Assembly: GCA_034770075.1 (NCBI GenBank)
Contig: CM068379.1
Coordinates: 43,779,130-43,843,129 of the forward strand
DNA length: 64,000 nt
Direction of reading: 5' to 3'
Source of the DNA: Aralia elata
Lineage: Eukaryota > Streptophyta > Magnoliopsida > Apiales > Araliaceae
A program made the position numbers and the translations under genes. Below the pieces are notes generated by a model that was not told where the DNA came from, searched no databases, and was given only the letters and a program-made list of their open reading frames with translations. Positions 22,401-35,460 of the stretch are shown here, one piece after another (position 1 is the first letter of the stretch; each line of letters opens with the position of its first letter).

Positions 22401-24335
22401 CACCGGGAAATCTATCAACTACTCTCTTCGGGTTTCATGGTGGTGTATCGGATCTGAACGTAGCCCGCTATCTATAAGGGTTTATTGACTTCAGCTCAAC
22501 TTCGGAACCACTCGTAGGTTCGGGGGACCTCTCGTTGGTTCAGAAATCATCTTACGGATTCGGGTGAATCTAAGGTCGACTCAACTTAGTGGCTTCGTTG
22601 GACGTCAGTCAAGGGTTCGGGTATCAGATATCGGATGACCCATTACCCCTAGGGTTTTGACTTCGGGTCCCCCTTCGGGAACCTTTCGATGTGATTTGGG
22701 ATCGGTATATCGGACTTTAATGTTCGTCTTCATAAGTTATGGTGATTTGGGTTCGAGAGATGAACATATCGTCCTCCTGTTAAATCTTGTTCTTTTGGCA
22801 GGTTCCATATTTCATGCCCACTAAAATATGTACGGACATCTACCTAATCTGTAACATGTATTCCTGCATACCGACGCACTTAAGGTCTTCGGATTGGCTT
22901 CGGGTGTTTTAAAACAAAGTTGATCGTAGACAAGGTAATCCTAATCCTCTTGGTGTAAGTTCACAGAGCCAATGCTCATTATAGGGTCCCTTCAGAAACC
23001 CAGTTATGAGTTATGCACGCTCTCACCACCCCTTAAGGTTTGCATAAATACATGGTCATAGAACCTACGTGACCTGTTCATGAAAGTTATGATCTTAGTA
23101 CACATTTTAGTAAGGTGCCTATGGCCATTAATAATAACCATTCCCTTTAAGTCATTCATTTTTATTAAGGCATATACAACATGTAGCGTCTTACTACTCA
23201 ACGCATCGCATATTATGCTACTCGACTCGCAAGGAGCTTACCTGACTGAACAAAAAGAAAAAGATGCTTAAGGTAATAGGGTCATACCTTCTTTGAAGCA
23301 CAAGACTGGTTGTAAGCTTGTTTACCCTTTCTTTTCCTTTCCTAGACCTCCTTAGGTTGTCGAACTGCAAAGGGACTCTCTAAGACTTTCCATTTATCCC
23401 TCGCTACCTCACAATAACTCCATTTGGAAACAGAGTTCCAATAATCTTAGTAAGGTTTACAAGATGAAACCCAGGGCCTCTTTATTTATAGTAAAACCTA
23501 TTGTCCATATTCGTTAGTTCCTTTATCCAGACATTGGGGACTAAGTCCTGTAACGGTATTCACCGGTTAGTTTAATAAGGATTCAGGTGAAAGTTCGACC
23601 AACCCTCTTGCTAAGTGATGAGGACATTTTTAGAGCCCCTCAATACCCATGACGAAACCCGAGAAGATCCATTGCAATTTGCCCTCGTGGGACCCATTAC
23701 GAGAGCTCAAGCCAAAACCTTCAAAGAAGGACTTAACGAAATGATCCGCGATACTAAAGGAACGAGGTTGGATCAAGTATAGAGTTTATAGAGGTGGAGC
23801 CCCAAAACGTATTAAAACCCGTGAACATGTTGCGAATGAGGAACGTGGCGGGAGAAACAAAATCAGCGAAAGAAACCAGCTTGGATGGAACATGCTATCA
23901 GCCGCCCCGGCGGACAGGAAAACAAGTGCAAGGCAATTTCTACCGCCCCGATGGTAAGCATCGGCCTCCCGGTGAGATCTCCAAAGCCATTTCTATCGGC
24001 CCCGTGCGGCGGAACATAGTTCAATTTCCGAACCGCCCCGGCGGTTGTAAGCACTCGCCCCGGCGGCCCTAAACGTAGCTCTTTTCCACCAGCCCACGGC
24101 TGGATGGTAAACATCCTGGATGGCCAAGTTGTCAATTATTTGACTTGATATTTTCGAAATTCTTTTTCACACCAAAAACATGGATTTCAACATTTAGGTT
24201 CAATTACAAATGATTGTAATGCTATATTACAACATTTGTGTGCTTGTATTTCAAACATTTGTAGTGCTTGATAATTTCAACATTTGTGTGCTTGTATTTC
24301 AACTATTATGTGCTTCCAAGCTTAGTATAAATAGG
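19471..24335. repeat. Error-rich duplicate of the locus at 34374-38687 (end of left contig)
   Basis: Runs in parallel with 34374-38687 throughout (for example the shared GAATCAAGGCCGTGAATAA near 20890 and 35565), with many extra bases. It contains damaged copies of the left inverted-repeat arm, the Tekay-like LTR and the start of the second solo LTR. A long G run at 20527-20549 has no counterpart. It stops at the N gap, within the TATAAATAGG of the solo LTR. It should not be annotated as independent sequence. Confidence 0.85.
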
Positions 24336-24435
24336 NNNNNNNNNNNNNNNNNNNNNNNNNNNNNNNNNNNNNNNNNNNNNNNNNNNNNNNNNNNNNNNNN
24401 NNNNNNNNNNNNNNNNNNNNNNNNNNNNNNNNNNN
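24336..24435. other. Assembly gap of exactly 100 N
   Basis: A run of 100 N, a common placeholder length for a gap of unknown size. Both flanks belong to the duplicated ~14.3 kb segment, so the true gap size is probably negative (overlapping contigs). Confidence 0.97.
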
Positions 24436-27400
24436 CCTCGTCTTGACAAGGCATGATACTTTTTCAATACCAAATCGTTTTCCTTGAACTTCCGAAGTCT
24501 TATCCTTTTGTCATATGATCGGGAGATCCTCTGCTTGATAAAGCTGACCATATAACTCCAAAATGGCAGCCACCCACCTTTCATCAATTAGGGCCAATTG
24601 TCCGTATCGACTCTTGCATCCAAATCCTCGCTCGCTTATCTGAGCATCGATCACTATTCTGAGGGACCTCATCTCAACTTCAACTGGCAGGAACAGCCTC
24701 CATTCCATATACCAAGGCGTAAGGGGTTGCTCCCGTAGAAGTACGCGTGGATGTTCGGTTATGCCAGCAGAAGGGTGAATGGGTAACAGATCCTGCCATC
24801 CCCGATGATTAGCAGACATTTTCGCCATGATCTTCTTGATGTTCTTATTGGCCGCCTCCACTGTCCCCATTCATTTTGGGACGGTAAATGACGGAAAAAT
24901 GAGGTGCTTAATCCTTGAACTGGTCGCGGTACAGTCCTTTCATGAGTGGCGTTGTTTAAATTCTTGGCATTGTCGGAAAGACCTACAACCTCAGGTTTGC
25001 CCATATACGGCAAATGACATTATTCCTGATGAAGCAGACGATGAACTCCTGAGTTTACTTTAGGGAAAGAAGCTGCCGTCCACCCATTTGGTGAAATAAT
25101 CGAACATGACGAAAGATGAAGCCGGTGCCCGTTGCACGCTTTGGGCTCTATTGGTCCGATTACATCCATTCCCCCACATTGATAATGGCCATGGGGGAGG
25201 TCATACAGTGCAGTTCATAAGGGAGGTGTATGGATCACAATTACCGTGCGCCTGGCATTGGATAACACAGTATGACATGATCATCGCAATCGGAAACCTT
25301 CAGCGTTAACCAATAATAACCCCTGTCCTCAAAATCTTTTTGGCAAGCAATCGTCCGGTCCACTCATATGGGGCTCCACAAACACTCCACATATGTATTT
25401 CCATTCATAATCTTCTCGGGCCTGTGTTTCATCTACGCACTGCAAACGTTCCCAACCCGGCATCCATTTTGTAAAGTGAATCGCCACTACAGGTAAAACT
25501 TCATCGCCATCCTTTTGAATTCTCATACCTTTCAGTCCGCGATTTTGCCTGATCGGGAAGGGATCTGTCTCTCAGATATTCCCTTATGTCGTGATACCAT
25601 GGGCTGCCTCGTCAACACTCATCCTCATAATGATAACACTGCCAACATTTTCCTCATATGCCGGGGCATTCCTGTACGGTGATCACAATCTGTGACCTGT
25701 CCCTACTTCTTGATCACGTGGATTAAGGAAGCCAAAGTAGCCAATGCAACTCGGCAAAATCATTTCGTCCCGAAGGAATATGGCGGAAAGGCGATATCTT
25801 CGAACTCTTGCATAAGCTGGGTGACACAACGATGGAATGGAAGTAACCGAAGATCCTTATTGTTGTATACCCCGATTGTTTGTCTGAATTACCTAACTCT
25901 GAATACCCCGAACACCGCTAGTCTTTTTACTCCCATGTCACGGGCCAATCGAGAGTCCCAAGAAACACCCCTCGTATTCAGCGGTGTTGTTCGAAAAAAT
26001 TGCTGAAACGAAGTTTAGTGGCCACGGGGTATTGTTCTCACCCGGTGATAGAGACTAAAACCGCTCCGGCTCCTGCCACCTCGGCATTCATGGCACCATC
26101 AAAATACATCTTCCCAGAATTGTCCCCTCGTCATCACATTTTTCGCGCGATACCCAAAATATATCTTCGCTCCGGGAGAGGAGTTTCTTAACAGGCTACC
26201 ATCCCTCCTTGCCGGGGCTTCCTGCCAACTGATCTGCAATACCCTGCCCTTTCAATGGCCTTCTTGGGTCACGTACACCATGTCAAACTGTTGTAAAATT
26301 AACTGCCAACAAGTGATAGTCGACAATTCAGCATGGGCCTTTCGAAAATATATTTTCAGGAGAATCCCATTCTTGATATCAGGTACGTTGTATGCTCCAT
26401 GGAGGTAGTGCTGTAATCTCCCTGCACGCCCAGGCCAGGGCACAACAGGTCTTCTCAATTGGGAGTGTAATTCTGCTCACGATTTGGCTAAATCTTTTGC
26501 TGAGGTAAATAAGATGGCCTGGCTCTTTTTCCCGCCTCATTTTTTCTGTCCCAACATAACAATCACATCATCGCAGATGGCATTTTACCCGATATTAATA
26601 CATAAACATAAACGAGGGATCCTCATCCTTCGGGGGTACCAGCACTGGTGCTGAATCAAGTCAACTGCATTTTTTAATTGGTCTGAAAAGCCCCTTCTGA
26701 CACATTGCTCATTCCACTCGTTTGGGAAACCCCCTTATTTCTTAACAGTTTGAAAATGGGCTCAACATGTAGTCGTCAAGTGGGATATAAAACGGTCTGA
26801 TAAAGTTTATCCTTCCGAGGGAATCCCCTTATCATATCTCCCTTCTCTGTTGTGCGAGGCGCTGGTCATAATCCACAGATGGCCCTTAAATCTTTTGCTG
26901 GATCCAACTCAATGCCCACCGATCACTAACCAGGAAACCCATAGAGCTTGCCCGAGCTGTCACTCCCGAAAGCGCACTTGGCTGGATTGAGTTTCAAATT
27001 TAATACTTTCTGAGCCGATCGAAAATAGCTTTTTGAGATGGGTTATATGATCAGATTCTTCCCTTTCGATTTCACAATAATGTCATCCCACGTAGACCTT
27101 CTATCGGTCCTTGTGCATATGGCATATCGTGGAACACATGGCCATCATGGCTCTTACTGATAAGTAAAGCACCCTGCATTTTGTGAAGACCGAAAGCCAG
27201 GTCTGTCTGTAGCAGAAAGATTGCCCCAGGGGGTGATGAATGCGGTCATTTTTTCCCCCGATCCTTCCCTCTCCGCCACCATTATCTCTGATGATATTCC
27301 CGCGAAAGCAAATCCACAAAAGAATACATTTCGTACTGGGCATGTGTTATCTACCAGGATGTTGTATGAAAGGCACCGGGAAAGTTATCCTTTGAGGACT

Positions 27401-28030
27401 GGCCTTGTTTAGATCTCTGATAGTTCTAGCTCTGCATTACCCTCACCTTTTCCTCACAGGTTTAGCCACTGGGATCCCACATTGGATAGAGCCCATGTCC
27501 GGGTAAGATGGAAACACCAATAATGCAGTTCCCAGCCCATGAAACTGTTTGATGATCTCCTCCTTACCACTTTTAAGCTCCACTCAGGTTTCAAACTTTC
27601 TTAAGTTTTCTTGCTTCGACAGGCGTCATGAAACCCTCCCTTGATGGGTAACACGGTGCACCCACAATGTGTCGGTGGACCAAATCCCGATCATATCCTC
27701 GTGCGACCAGGCAAAGTAACATCCTCATAATTGGACTTAGTACACTTCAATTATTTCTTGCCTGCTTTTTGGCTGGGGTTAAGGTCTGTCCCTATCTTGA
27801 GATTCTTTTGGATTTGTCAGGGGTTTCCAATATCAACGGTGATGGTTTGGTCCAAGTTGGGTTTGGGCTTATCCTCGACCCATCCTTTGATCTCGTCAGG
27901 TGCGTCGTCGTAATCTGTCTCGTCTTGTTCAATGCCCATTAAATCGAAATCCAGCTCAATGTCAAAATCATAATCATCATTCAAATTTGAAGGACCATCT
28001 GTTAGGCAAGGATTACTCAAATGGGTACAC
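24436..28030 (-). pseudogene. Integrase, RNase H and RT of the Tat/Ogre element, second contig copy
   Basis: Minus-strand blocks repeat those of the left copy: KIMAKMSANHRGW (about 24820), GATPYALVYGMEA-like sequence (about 24720), IHFTKWMPGWE (about 25470), and the RT-RNase H end WQLILQQFDMVYVTQ (about 26270-26315). The acidic lead-in DYDFDIELDFDLMG (about 27945-27985) adjoins the intron. The sequence is more damaged by extra bases than 9619-13013, as expected next to a contig end. It is the same gene, not a second one. Confidence 0.75.
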
Positions 28031-28197
28031 CTGACATGAAACAAAATACTTGTCATATATAAATCATTTTTTCACGACGATCGCAATTTCAAATAACACG
28101 AAGAAACGACACAATTATGCAGAAATAAAACAACAACAAAATAAAAATTCTTCATTCCCCCTCATCTGGGGTCAACCACCCTGCCGTCGAGCTTTAC
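28031..28197 (-). other. Putative protease-RT intron, second contig copy
   Basis: Same donor (GTAAAG) and acceptor (TTTCATGTCAG) as at 13014-13186, 167 nt here. It is the cleaner of the two copies. Confidence 0.6.
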
Positions 28198-29500
28198 CCC
28201 TGTTTGGATATCACTGGTTTCTGGGTCCAATTGTCGATGGTCAGGTCAGCTGAAATGCGCTGGATGACAGAGGTCCTCACATCGGACACCCTCCCCGATG
28301 ATTACGGATACGTCGCCTGAGTTCTCCTCCATACCCTCTCCAGGAATAATCAGTCCTGCCCAATCGATGACAGGCACAACTTGTTGGGCTCCCGGTGGCA
28401 TGACAATATTCATCCCCTCCTTACTGCTTGTTGATTGTCCGGGGATGTAGCATTTGGTTTCAAACTCTTTTGCGACCTCCTGCAGGAAACTTTCCCTCCG
28501 GGCCGACTCAATTACGTGTGGGGGTTAACTCTTCATTCCCTGCCCCAATCATAGGTCCGCTGATCCCCTGCTCATTGTCCGGCTTTGGTCGCTGGACTGC
28601 CAACTAGTCGAATCGGAGTCGCACCCTGACGGTGTCCCCGCACTGCGCCCACATGGTATCCCAATCCTGCTTTGCCTATCTGCTGTGGTAGGTGGATGGG
28701 TTTGGTGATTCCCTGACTCGAATGACCTGCTTTTCCCTAGTCCCTGTCCAGTTGGAAGTTCATTTTAATCATTTCCTTTGCCACAAAGGTGAGTTTCCGG
28801 AGAGACCCTTGGTTTCACAGCTGGAGCTCCCAGGCATCTATAATGGGGAGTGCTAATCTCTAGTGGCTTGAAAGCTGGCAGGCGCCGCTGACTCATCCAC
28901 ATTGATTACCGGTAGGCCACTCCTGGGAGGAGAAGGGTCATCACATTCGGCCGAGATTGTTACCAGATTCCCATCGATGATCAACTTGATTTGTTGGTGG
29001 AGCGTGGAAGGAACTGCCCCGGCCATGTGTATCCACGGCCTCCCTAGCAAGCAGGTTGTAGCTTGGCCGTGATATCTAGGACTTGGAAGGATATATCAAA
29101 AGTACAGGGTCCTATCTCCACTGGCAATTTCTATCTCCCCGATGGTGTCTCTCCGGGATCCGTCAAAAGCCCGAACCACCCACATGACTGGCCCGCAGGC
29201 GCTTGGGACTGATGTTCATTTTCTTCAGCGTACTGAGAGGACATATATTCAATGCCGATCCCCCGTCGATCAGTACCCCATTCCATGACATAATCCTGAG
29301 GAGATTACCGCGATGTGTAGCGGTTTTTCGGTGCCCCCTTCCCTCTTCGGGAATGTCCTCATCTGTAAAGGATATTGCATCGGTTTCCAATAAGTGGCCT
29401 ACCAACTGGCCGAAATCCTCCTCACACTGATCTCTTTGGGCACAAATGCCTCCTCCAGAACCTTCATCAGGGCTTTGCAATGCTCACTGGATGACAACAC
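28198..29500 (-). pseudogene. Protease region of the Tat/Ogre element, second contig copy
   Basis: The clearer copy. LIDGGSALNICPLSTLKKMN is in frame with DAISFTDEDIPEE (29163-29480, minus), and MLGRPWIHMAGAVPSTLHQ lies at about 29050-28990. It shows that the D-G-G active-site triplet is a feature of the element and not a read error of one copy. Confidence 0.75.
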
Positions 29501-29859
29501 CAAGTCCATGACTGATGTTAGGGTTGATTCCTCATTTAAAATCTGGATCCCCCTCATTTCTGGGTGATCCATCCTTTTCAAAAACTCTATGGCCCTTTCC
29601 TCGGAGACCTCTTTCATTTTTTCTCTTTTGGCTCTCAAGGACTCGCCCGGGAAGATATAAGGGGTTCCCCCTGGTCGTACACGGAAGCACAACTGGCCGC
29701 TTCCTCGGGTATTCCCCCGTAATTCCAGGGTACAGTCTTCAGACTACTGATAGGGAGTTGTGGCCTTGCAGCAAAAATGATGGGGCCTCGGAGCTGTCAA
29801 CTTGATAGGTCCCTCTATGTTATTTCGTACTTACCCCTATCAACCTGATGGGCGTTATC

Positions 29860-31414
29860 CTCGCACTCCCCATGGTCATGTATCACATTTATCATCTCCT
29901 CAATTTTCTGCACATAGTTTCAACCTTGGCGGCCCCCCAGCCTCACTTGCCTCCGTCGCATTGACTCCCCCCCCATCATGTCTTGGTAGGGGATTTGCCT
30001 TAACATTCGGGGAATCCGGCTGTTCCACCACCAAAATCTCTCCACTGTCAATCAGGTTTTGGATTCGATGCTTTAACGTCCAGCAATCCTGTGTATCATG
30101 GCCAGGGGAACTGGAGTGGTATGCACACCGCTTGCTCGGGTCAAACCTTCTACCCTTTGGGTTCACTCGGGGGTGCCAAACCAACAATCTTCTTTTGGGC
30201 TACTAATACCGCTAATACTCGTTCAAGCGGCTCCCCCGAGCGGGGTGAATACTCGGTTTTGCGAGGCCTCATATCTTCTTCCGCCCCTCTGCTCTTTGAT
30301 CTGAGAAATTTTGGCTTGTCGGGGTGGCCCTCCCCTCGGTGCTTGTACCGGAAGATGGCTTTCTGCTTTACTGGACGACCCTTGTAGGATGAGGGAGACA
30401 TCCTCTTCCTTCCTCTTTTGGACTCTCCGGGAAGTGCTAGCCATAGTTTCCATTCTGTATTTGCTCGGCAAGCAGTTTCTAAAGCAGTAAGATCCCGGAT
30501 TTTACCCGATTTCAACCCCATGTCAACCATCTCTCCATGTTTAATCATTTCAGCAAAGGGTCTTCCAATCCCCGAGATTGACCCGCTCATAATACGGTGC
30601 CTCCTGAATGTCTACAAAGGTCATTTACATCTCTGATTCGCTCATCGGGGGAGTTACCTGGGCAGCCATGCCCCTCCATCTTTGCGCATATTCTCTAAAG
30701 GATTCCCTAGGCTGTTTTTTAAACCTTTGTCATTTGGTACCTGTCAAGAGCCATCTGGGCCTGAAAGCTGTATTGGGTTAAGAAAGTATGGGCCAATTCC
30801 TCCCAGTTGTGGATTCGGGCGTTGTCGAGGCGGGCATACCATATTCCTTGCCTCCCCTGTTAAGCTTTTCTGGAATAGTTGCATTCTCAAACCCTCGTCT
30901 TCGGCATAAGACCCGAGTTCTCCAATGTAAATTTTCAAGTGTGTATAGGGGTCTCCCTTTCCATTGTATTTTTCAACTCGGGAACTTTGAACTTTTCTGG
31001 ATATCTGGCCCCGGGGAAAACACATAAATCTGAGTAATTAAACCCTGCCCAGGGAGCCTATGTGCCCTTTAGAGATTGGATGGTTTCCTCCATGTATTTC
31101 ATTTTTCCTCCGAAGGTCGTCATGGTCCCCTTCCTCTGGGATAGTAATCACTGTCCTGCTAGGTATGGGAACGGGCCTTGGGATGACTGGCTCGTCCTTG
31201 AGTCGGGGTTGGTCCTCTTTTAAGCAAGTTTGTACCATTTTTAGGAGGACTCTGATCATCCCCTGGTGGTGGAGTATTATGCGATCCCTGATTTAACCGG
31301 ATCCTGTCTGATCAAGAACTGTTCCTTTAACATTGTGGCCATTTCCATCATCTGTCTCTTAAAATCATCAAACTCCTCCCGAGATATGGAATTATGGTTA
31401 GGAAGATCAGCCAT
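29860..31414 (-). pseudogene. gag of the Tat/Ogre element, second contig copy
   Basis: Start ATG at about 31414 (MADLPNHNSIS). The core EKYNGKGDPYTHLKIYIGELG lies at about 30985-30920, MGLKSGKIRDLTALETACRA at about 30520-30465, and the knuckle-like CAYHSSSPGHDTQDCW at about 30125-30080, in frame with IQNLIDSGEILVVEQ. The longest uninterrupted frames of gag are in this copy. Confidence 0.78.
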
Positions 31415-32238
31415 TTCAGATGTAGAGACCTGGGCTTTCTTAGACTTGCGAACGGGTTTGAGGAGCAATCCTACAGAAACAACGGTTCGAAGTTTAGTCC
31501 CGGGAAAATGAACACATGGATGCATGCTAAAGCTGTAAAATTTTTTTGTGTTTTTTTTTTTTTTTTTTTTTTTTTTTTTGGGGTTTTTTTTTTTTTAATC
31601 TTTTTTCTGCAAAACAACACGTTAGCGGTCCTTTATTGAGACACTGCATGCTAGATACAATTTATTATGCTTCCCGGGTCGTTCCCTGCAAAACACAGAG
31701 GTTAGTATTTTCTTTTGTCATAAAGGGGGAAGCATATATGAATATTTTTGCAATGGGATTATGACATTTATACGCATAAACGTAAAAGGGCATGAAGAGA
31801 CTTTTCCTCCTGCGTTGGGTTTATCAGAGGCTTGACCTAACCCTAGGGTTACTCTCACGGGCTTTTCGGCATGAAGGTTCCCAAATCTTCGCAATCTACT
31901 CGTTTGAGCCCTTTCGATTGGAGCGGATTTTGAGTGGTGCGTTTCCTGAGCCATCTCCGGGGAGCAGCCCCATCGAGTCCAGTAATAAGCAAAACCGACA
32001 GGTTTCGCCTCAGGAGGAGGTACTCTCTCAACATACATTTCACATTCATCGTCCTTCACACCGCATGCAAATGATTTCTTTAAAGTAAAGTCATTTCATT
32101 CAATCATTCATTCATTGGACACAACACACATTCACACAACAAAACCAAAAGATCAAAATATCGCATGCACACACATATTCATGAATTTTTAAAGGATAGA
32201 ATAGCATCAAGATTTTAATGCGGCTTAAGCCCTCTAAT
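31414..32238 (-). other. gag leader, second contig copy, with homopolymer
   Basis: Equivalent to 16399-17223. A T run broken by GGGG lies at about 31551-31596. No ORF1 is seen here either. Confidence 0.6.
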
Positions 32239-32258
32239 GGTCCCCAGCAGAGTCGCCA
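32239..32258 (-). other. Primer binding site, second contig copy
   Basis: Minus-strand TGGCGACTCTGCTGGGGACC, two bases inside the LTR. Confidence 0.8.
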
Positions 32259-32260
32259 GC

Positions 32261-34368
32261 TGTCGACGCCGGGTTTTCTCGCTCCTCGGGTCTTTTCCAA
32301 TTTTTAGCCTTTTGATTTAATGATTTTTTGGAAAAGGTCGGCATTGATGTCGACGGGGTTTTGAAATATCGTTTTTTATGATGAGCCAATTAACCAGAGT
32401 CCGCCAATTGGTATATTTTGAAATGGATGTACCAACTCATCCGAATTTTCGTGTTTTTATAAATCGCTGGCTCATATGTGACTCCGAATTAATTGGTCTG
32501 CGAATCGAGATTCATAGAGTTCGGGGGCTTGTTTAAGTGAGGGGAAGGTGTTAGGCACCCCTCGACTTCCGTGAAACACGGTTACCTACGCAATCTTGAT
32601 ACTTCTCCTATCCCTTTAATTCATGAAATGTGTGTGTGTGCGTGCGTGAGTGTGTATGGGTGCTCAAGTGAATGTTGTTGTGTGTTTGTATGAAAATATC
32701 ATACGGTTTTTAGGGAACATCGTGTCTTACTCTGAGAATGCTTCGGAATTTCTTTTCGGCATACAAGAGAAAGCTTTATGAGAATAGGTTTGATTTTAAT
32801 TATCAAAACTATGAGATTTTCGTTAAATGTCGTTTTAAAACAAAACAAGAGTTTTAAAACCTTTCGTCAAAATAGGAATCGAGATCTATACGTTGCTTTC
32901 ATAAAATGATGGGCAATTTCTAGGATCTCTTTCACCCTATGCACAAAGATTTAATAAAACGTTACTTATTTGCAAAATCATTTGTGTGGTGTTTTGGAAA
33001 ACGATCTTTCTTTAGCTTCTTCGTTAGATAGGAATCGACATTCATTAACATTTCTCAAATTTTAAACTCGTGATTCTAATATCCTACTTTGCTTGATTTT
33101 TATGAAAATCTTATCATTTAGCTTTGAAATCAATTTCGTGTCATAAATCAAATCAAGCATAAACACGCGTCGGGGCTATTCATGGGGCATGTAAGCCATC
33201 AAAATGTCCCCGAACGCCAACAATCACAAATTTCACTATTTCGGGGCCTTAAGCACGATTCTCGCCTTAGCGTCGTTTTAAGGCCCAACGATTACATATT
33301 TACAATGAAAACTACGTCATTTCTACTTCTTACATCAAGATATGTCCATCATCGGATTGGGACCCCGGGGTCGCTTTCCTAGGCTCACAACCACGATTAC
33401 TACGTACTCCACAAAATCAAACATTACAATAAATAACCAAACGCGGAAATTCTAACAATATCACGACATCCTAGATAGCAAATTAAAGGAACCACAACCA
33501 ATACATCTCTTGTACAACAAGCAAGAAATCAAAACGTGAATATCATCGGGTTATTGAGAAGAATTTTGTTCCAATGGAAACCTCACAAATAATCCCCTAA
33601 TTCATTGTTTTCACAATAAATTACATGAAGACTACATTAATTTTAGCCAAATGATATGATAGAAGTTGCAAAAATAATGAGATTTTCACCTTGCAAATGA
33701 TACCAAAATTGTGTAGAAACTTGTGTATTGAGGGAAATATGAGATATATATGATATAATCTAACAACAAAGGAAATTTTCTCTCTTTTTCTCTCAATTGT
33801 TGCAAGAACTTTTGCTATTTCTCTCTATTTCCGAGCTAAAACTGCTGGCTGATTTCTTCTTCTTCCGCAAACTGCCCAACCTCCTGTATGCTGCCTGCTG
33901 CCGAGCTTAAATAGGCTGGCCAGAGCCAGCCGCAGATCTATCTGCGGCTGGCCGCAGATAGATCTGCGGCTGGCCAGCTGGCACGCCTCCCATCGCACTC
34001 AGCTGCTGAGTGCTGATTTCCCGGTTTTCGTGCTGGCGCACCCACTTGGCCGCAGATCTATCCGCGGCTGGCGGGCTTGACTTTCTCAATTTTCGTGCCA
34101 CGCTTCGATTTTCGTACCGCAACGTCGGTTTTCGCTGACAGGCTCGTATTTCGCAGTCCGGGAACTTCCGGGAGACGTGCCACCTCATTCGGAAATGCCT
34201 GCCTCGGACGATCATGCTGTCACGTAAACTTGGGTTGCCCAAAGCATTTCGGCGGGGCCGGGCGCTCGCCCTTGTTCCCGCTCTTCTGCTCCTGCAAGCT
34301 GGTTCAATTGACGATTTCGCCCTCCTGTCATGGTTAGTAGAAGGAAACGCAAAATTTGGGTGTCTACA
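32261..34368 (-). repeat. 5' LTR of the Tat/Ogre element, clean copy
   Basis: 2108 bp, TGTCGACGCC...GTGTCTACA, followed by the target duplication ATCAT at 34369-34373. Sense (minus) features in order: a palindrome at 34049-34068, two palindromes at 33951-33970 and 33929-33948 (GCCGCAGAT...ATCTGCGGC), then the TATA-like CTATTTAAGC at 33905-33914. The transcript would start downstream of that. The two central palindromes are reverse complements of each other and together form a near-perfect ~45-bp palindrome. Confidence 0.92.
33905..33970 (-). promoter_or_regulatory. LTR promoter: paired palindromes and TATA-like box
   Basis: On the minus strand two GCCGCAGAT...ATCTGCGGC units are followed after ~15 nt by CTATTTAAGC. 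This is the same order and nearly the same spacing as the antisense promoter at 4442-4505. Function is inferred from position. Confidence 0.55.
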
Positions 34369-34373
34369 ATCAT
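34369..34373. repeat. Target-site duplication ATCAT, right copy
   Basis: Directly follows the clean LTR and matches 1133-1137. Confidence 0.9.
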
Positions 34374-35155
34374 ATAAAAAAGGCAAAAAATATTTATTTT
34401 TGCTTGATGAGTATGATGTACAGCTCATTTTAAATTTTAATATCATTCATTTTTATTTATTTATTTATCATATTGCATAAATTGAATTAAAGAGACTGAT
34501 GAGGTACAAAATATTAAAGTAGCAAATAATGCTCTTCAAATTGCCACGTAGGTCAATAAACTTTAATTTAAAGAATTTTTTTTGCTATTACTGTTGGAGA
34601 TGCTATAAAGTTGTATTACTAAAAATAAAGGATAATTCGTTCGTTAGTCCCAATATATATTTGCTTTATATATTTAGTTCCTTAATTAATTTTTTTGTGA
34701 AAGTTTTCAAATTGTAAATTTTTTTTGTTAATTTTTAAAGAGTTCTATTATGTATTACGATAAATTATGTTAAATTACAATTATAAAACTTATCAATATA
34801 TAAAATTGGTAAAAATTATAGAAGAGCACATCTCTCACAACTAATATTATTCACGTAACTAGCAACTAAAAAATTGACGTAAATATTCGTAATATATATC
34901 ATTTTTTATTTTTAAAATATAGCAACTTCTCACATTTAGTCATATTTACACGTCAATTTATAGTTATTTTTAAAAAATTTAGTCCTATTTAATTGTTTTA
35001 TTTTTGTAAAATTGGACTAAAATTACAACAATTATAAAATTTGAAAATGAAATACGCGAAAAAAAAATAAGAGACCAACCATGAAAAATAATTATAATTT
35101 TAAATCTAATGAAGAGATTATCCTTAAAAATAAAAAACGTAATAAGAGACCACTA
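34374..35155. other. AT-rich stretch without a gene
   Basis: Very AT-rich, no ORF of note. It is the continuation of the pre-insertion locus to the right of the Tat/Ogre element. Confidence 0.5.
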
Positions 35156-35460
35156 TATTCTCTCAAGATTTGAACCTAAAATCTCATACTCCCAAAACTA
35201 ACAAAACATTTGATTACCAACAAAGTTAAAAATATTAATGCTATCTCTTAAAAAATTATTACTAACAGTAATAGTATTAATACAACTTATTAATTATTAG
35301 TAATATTATTAATAAGCTGTTAGTAATTACTTATTAGTTATTAGTAATTCTCTTTAACTTGATTTTGCTTCTTAGCTAAATATATTATCTTAATAATATT
35401 ACATATTAATGTTATTAATAATATCAATATACTTACAATATTATTGTTATTAATATACAT
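35156..35460. repeat. Left arm of a ~310-bp inverted repeat
   Basis: Starts TATTCTCTCAAGATTTGAAC and runs inward through CAAAACATTTGATTACCAA and TTAGTAATTCTCTTTAAC. The reverse complement is at 40060-40388 with indels and substitutions. Its outer end, read on the minus strand, contains tRNA-like A- and B-box matches (TTAGTTGGT-like, then GGTTCAAATC). It may be a terminal repeat of an old DNA transposon or two SINE-related copies in opposite orientation. Confidence 0.6.

Noticed and set aside
24436..34368. A second, independent Tat/Ogre element
   Set aside because: It is the same element as 9619-19465, down to the nested flanking sequence and target duplication; explained by contig overlap.
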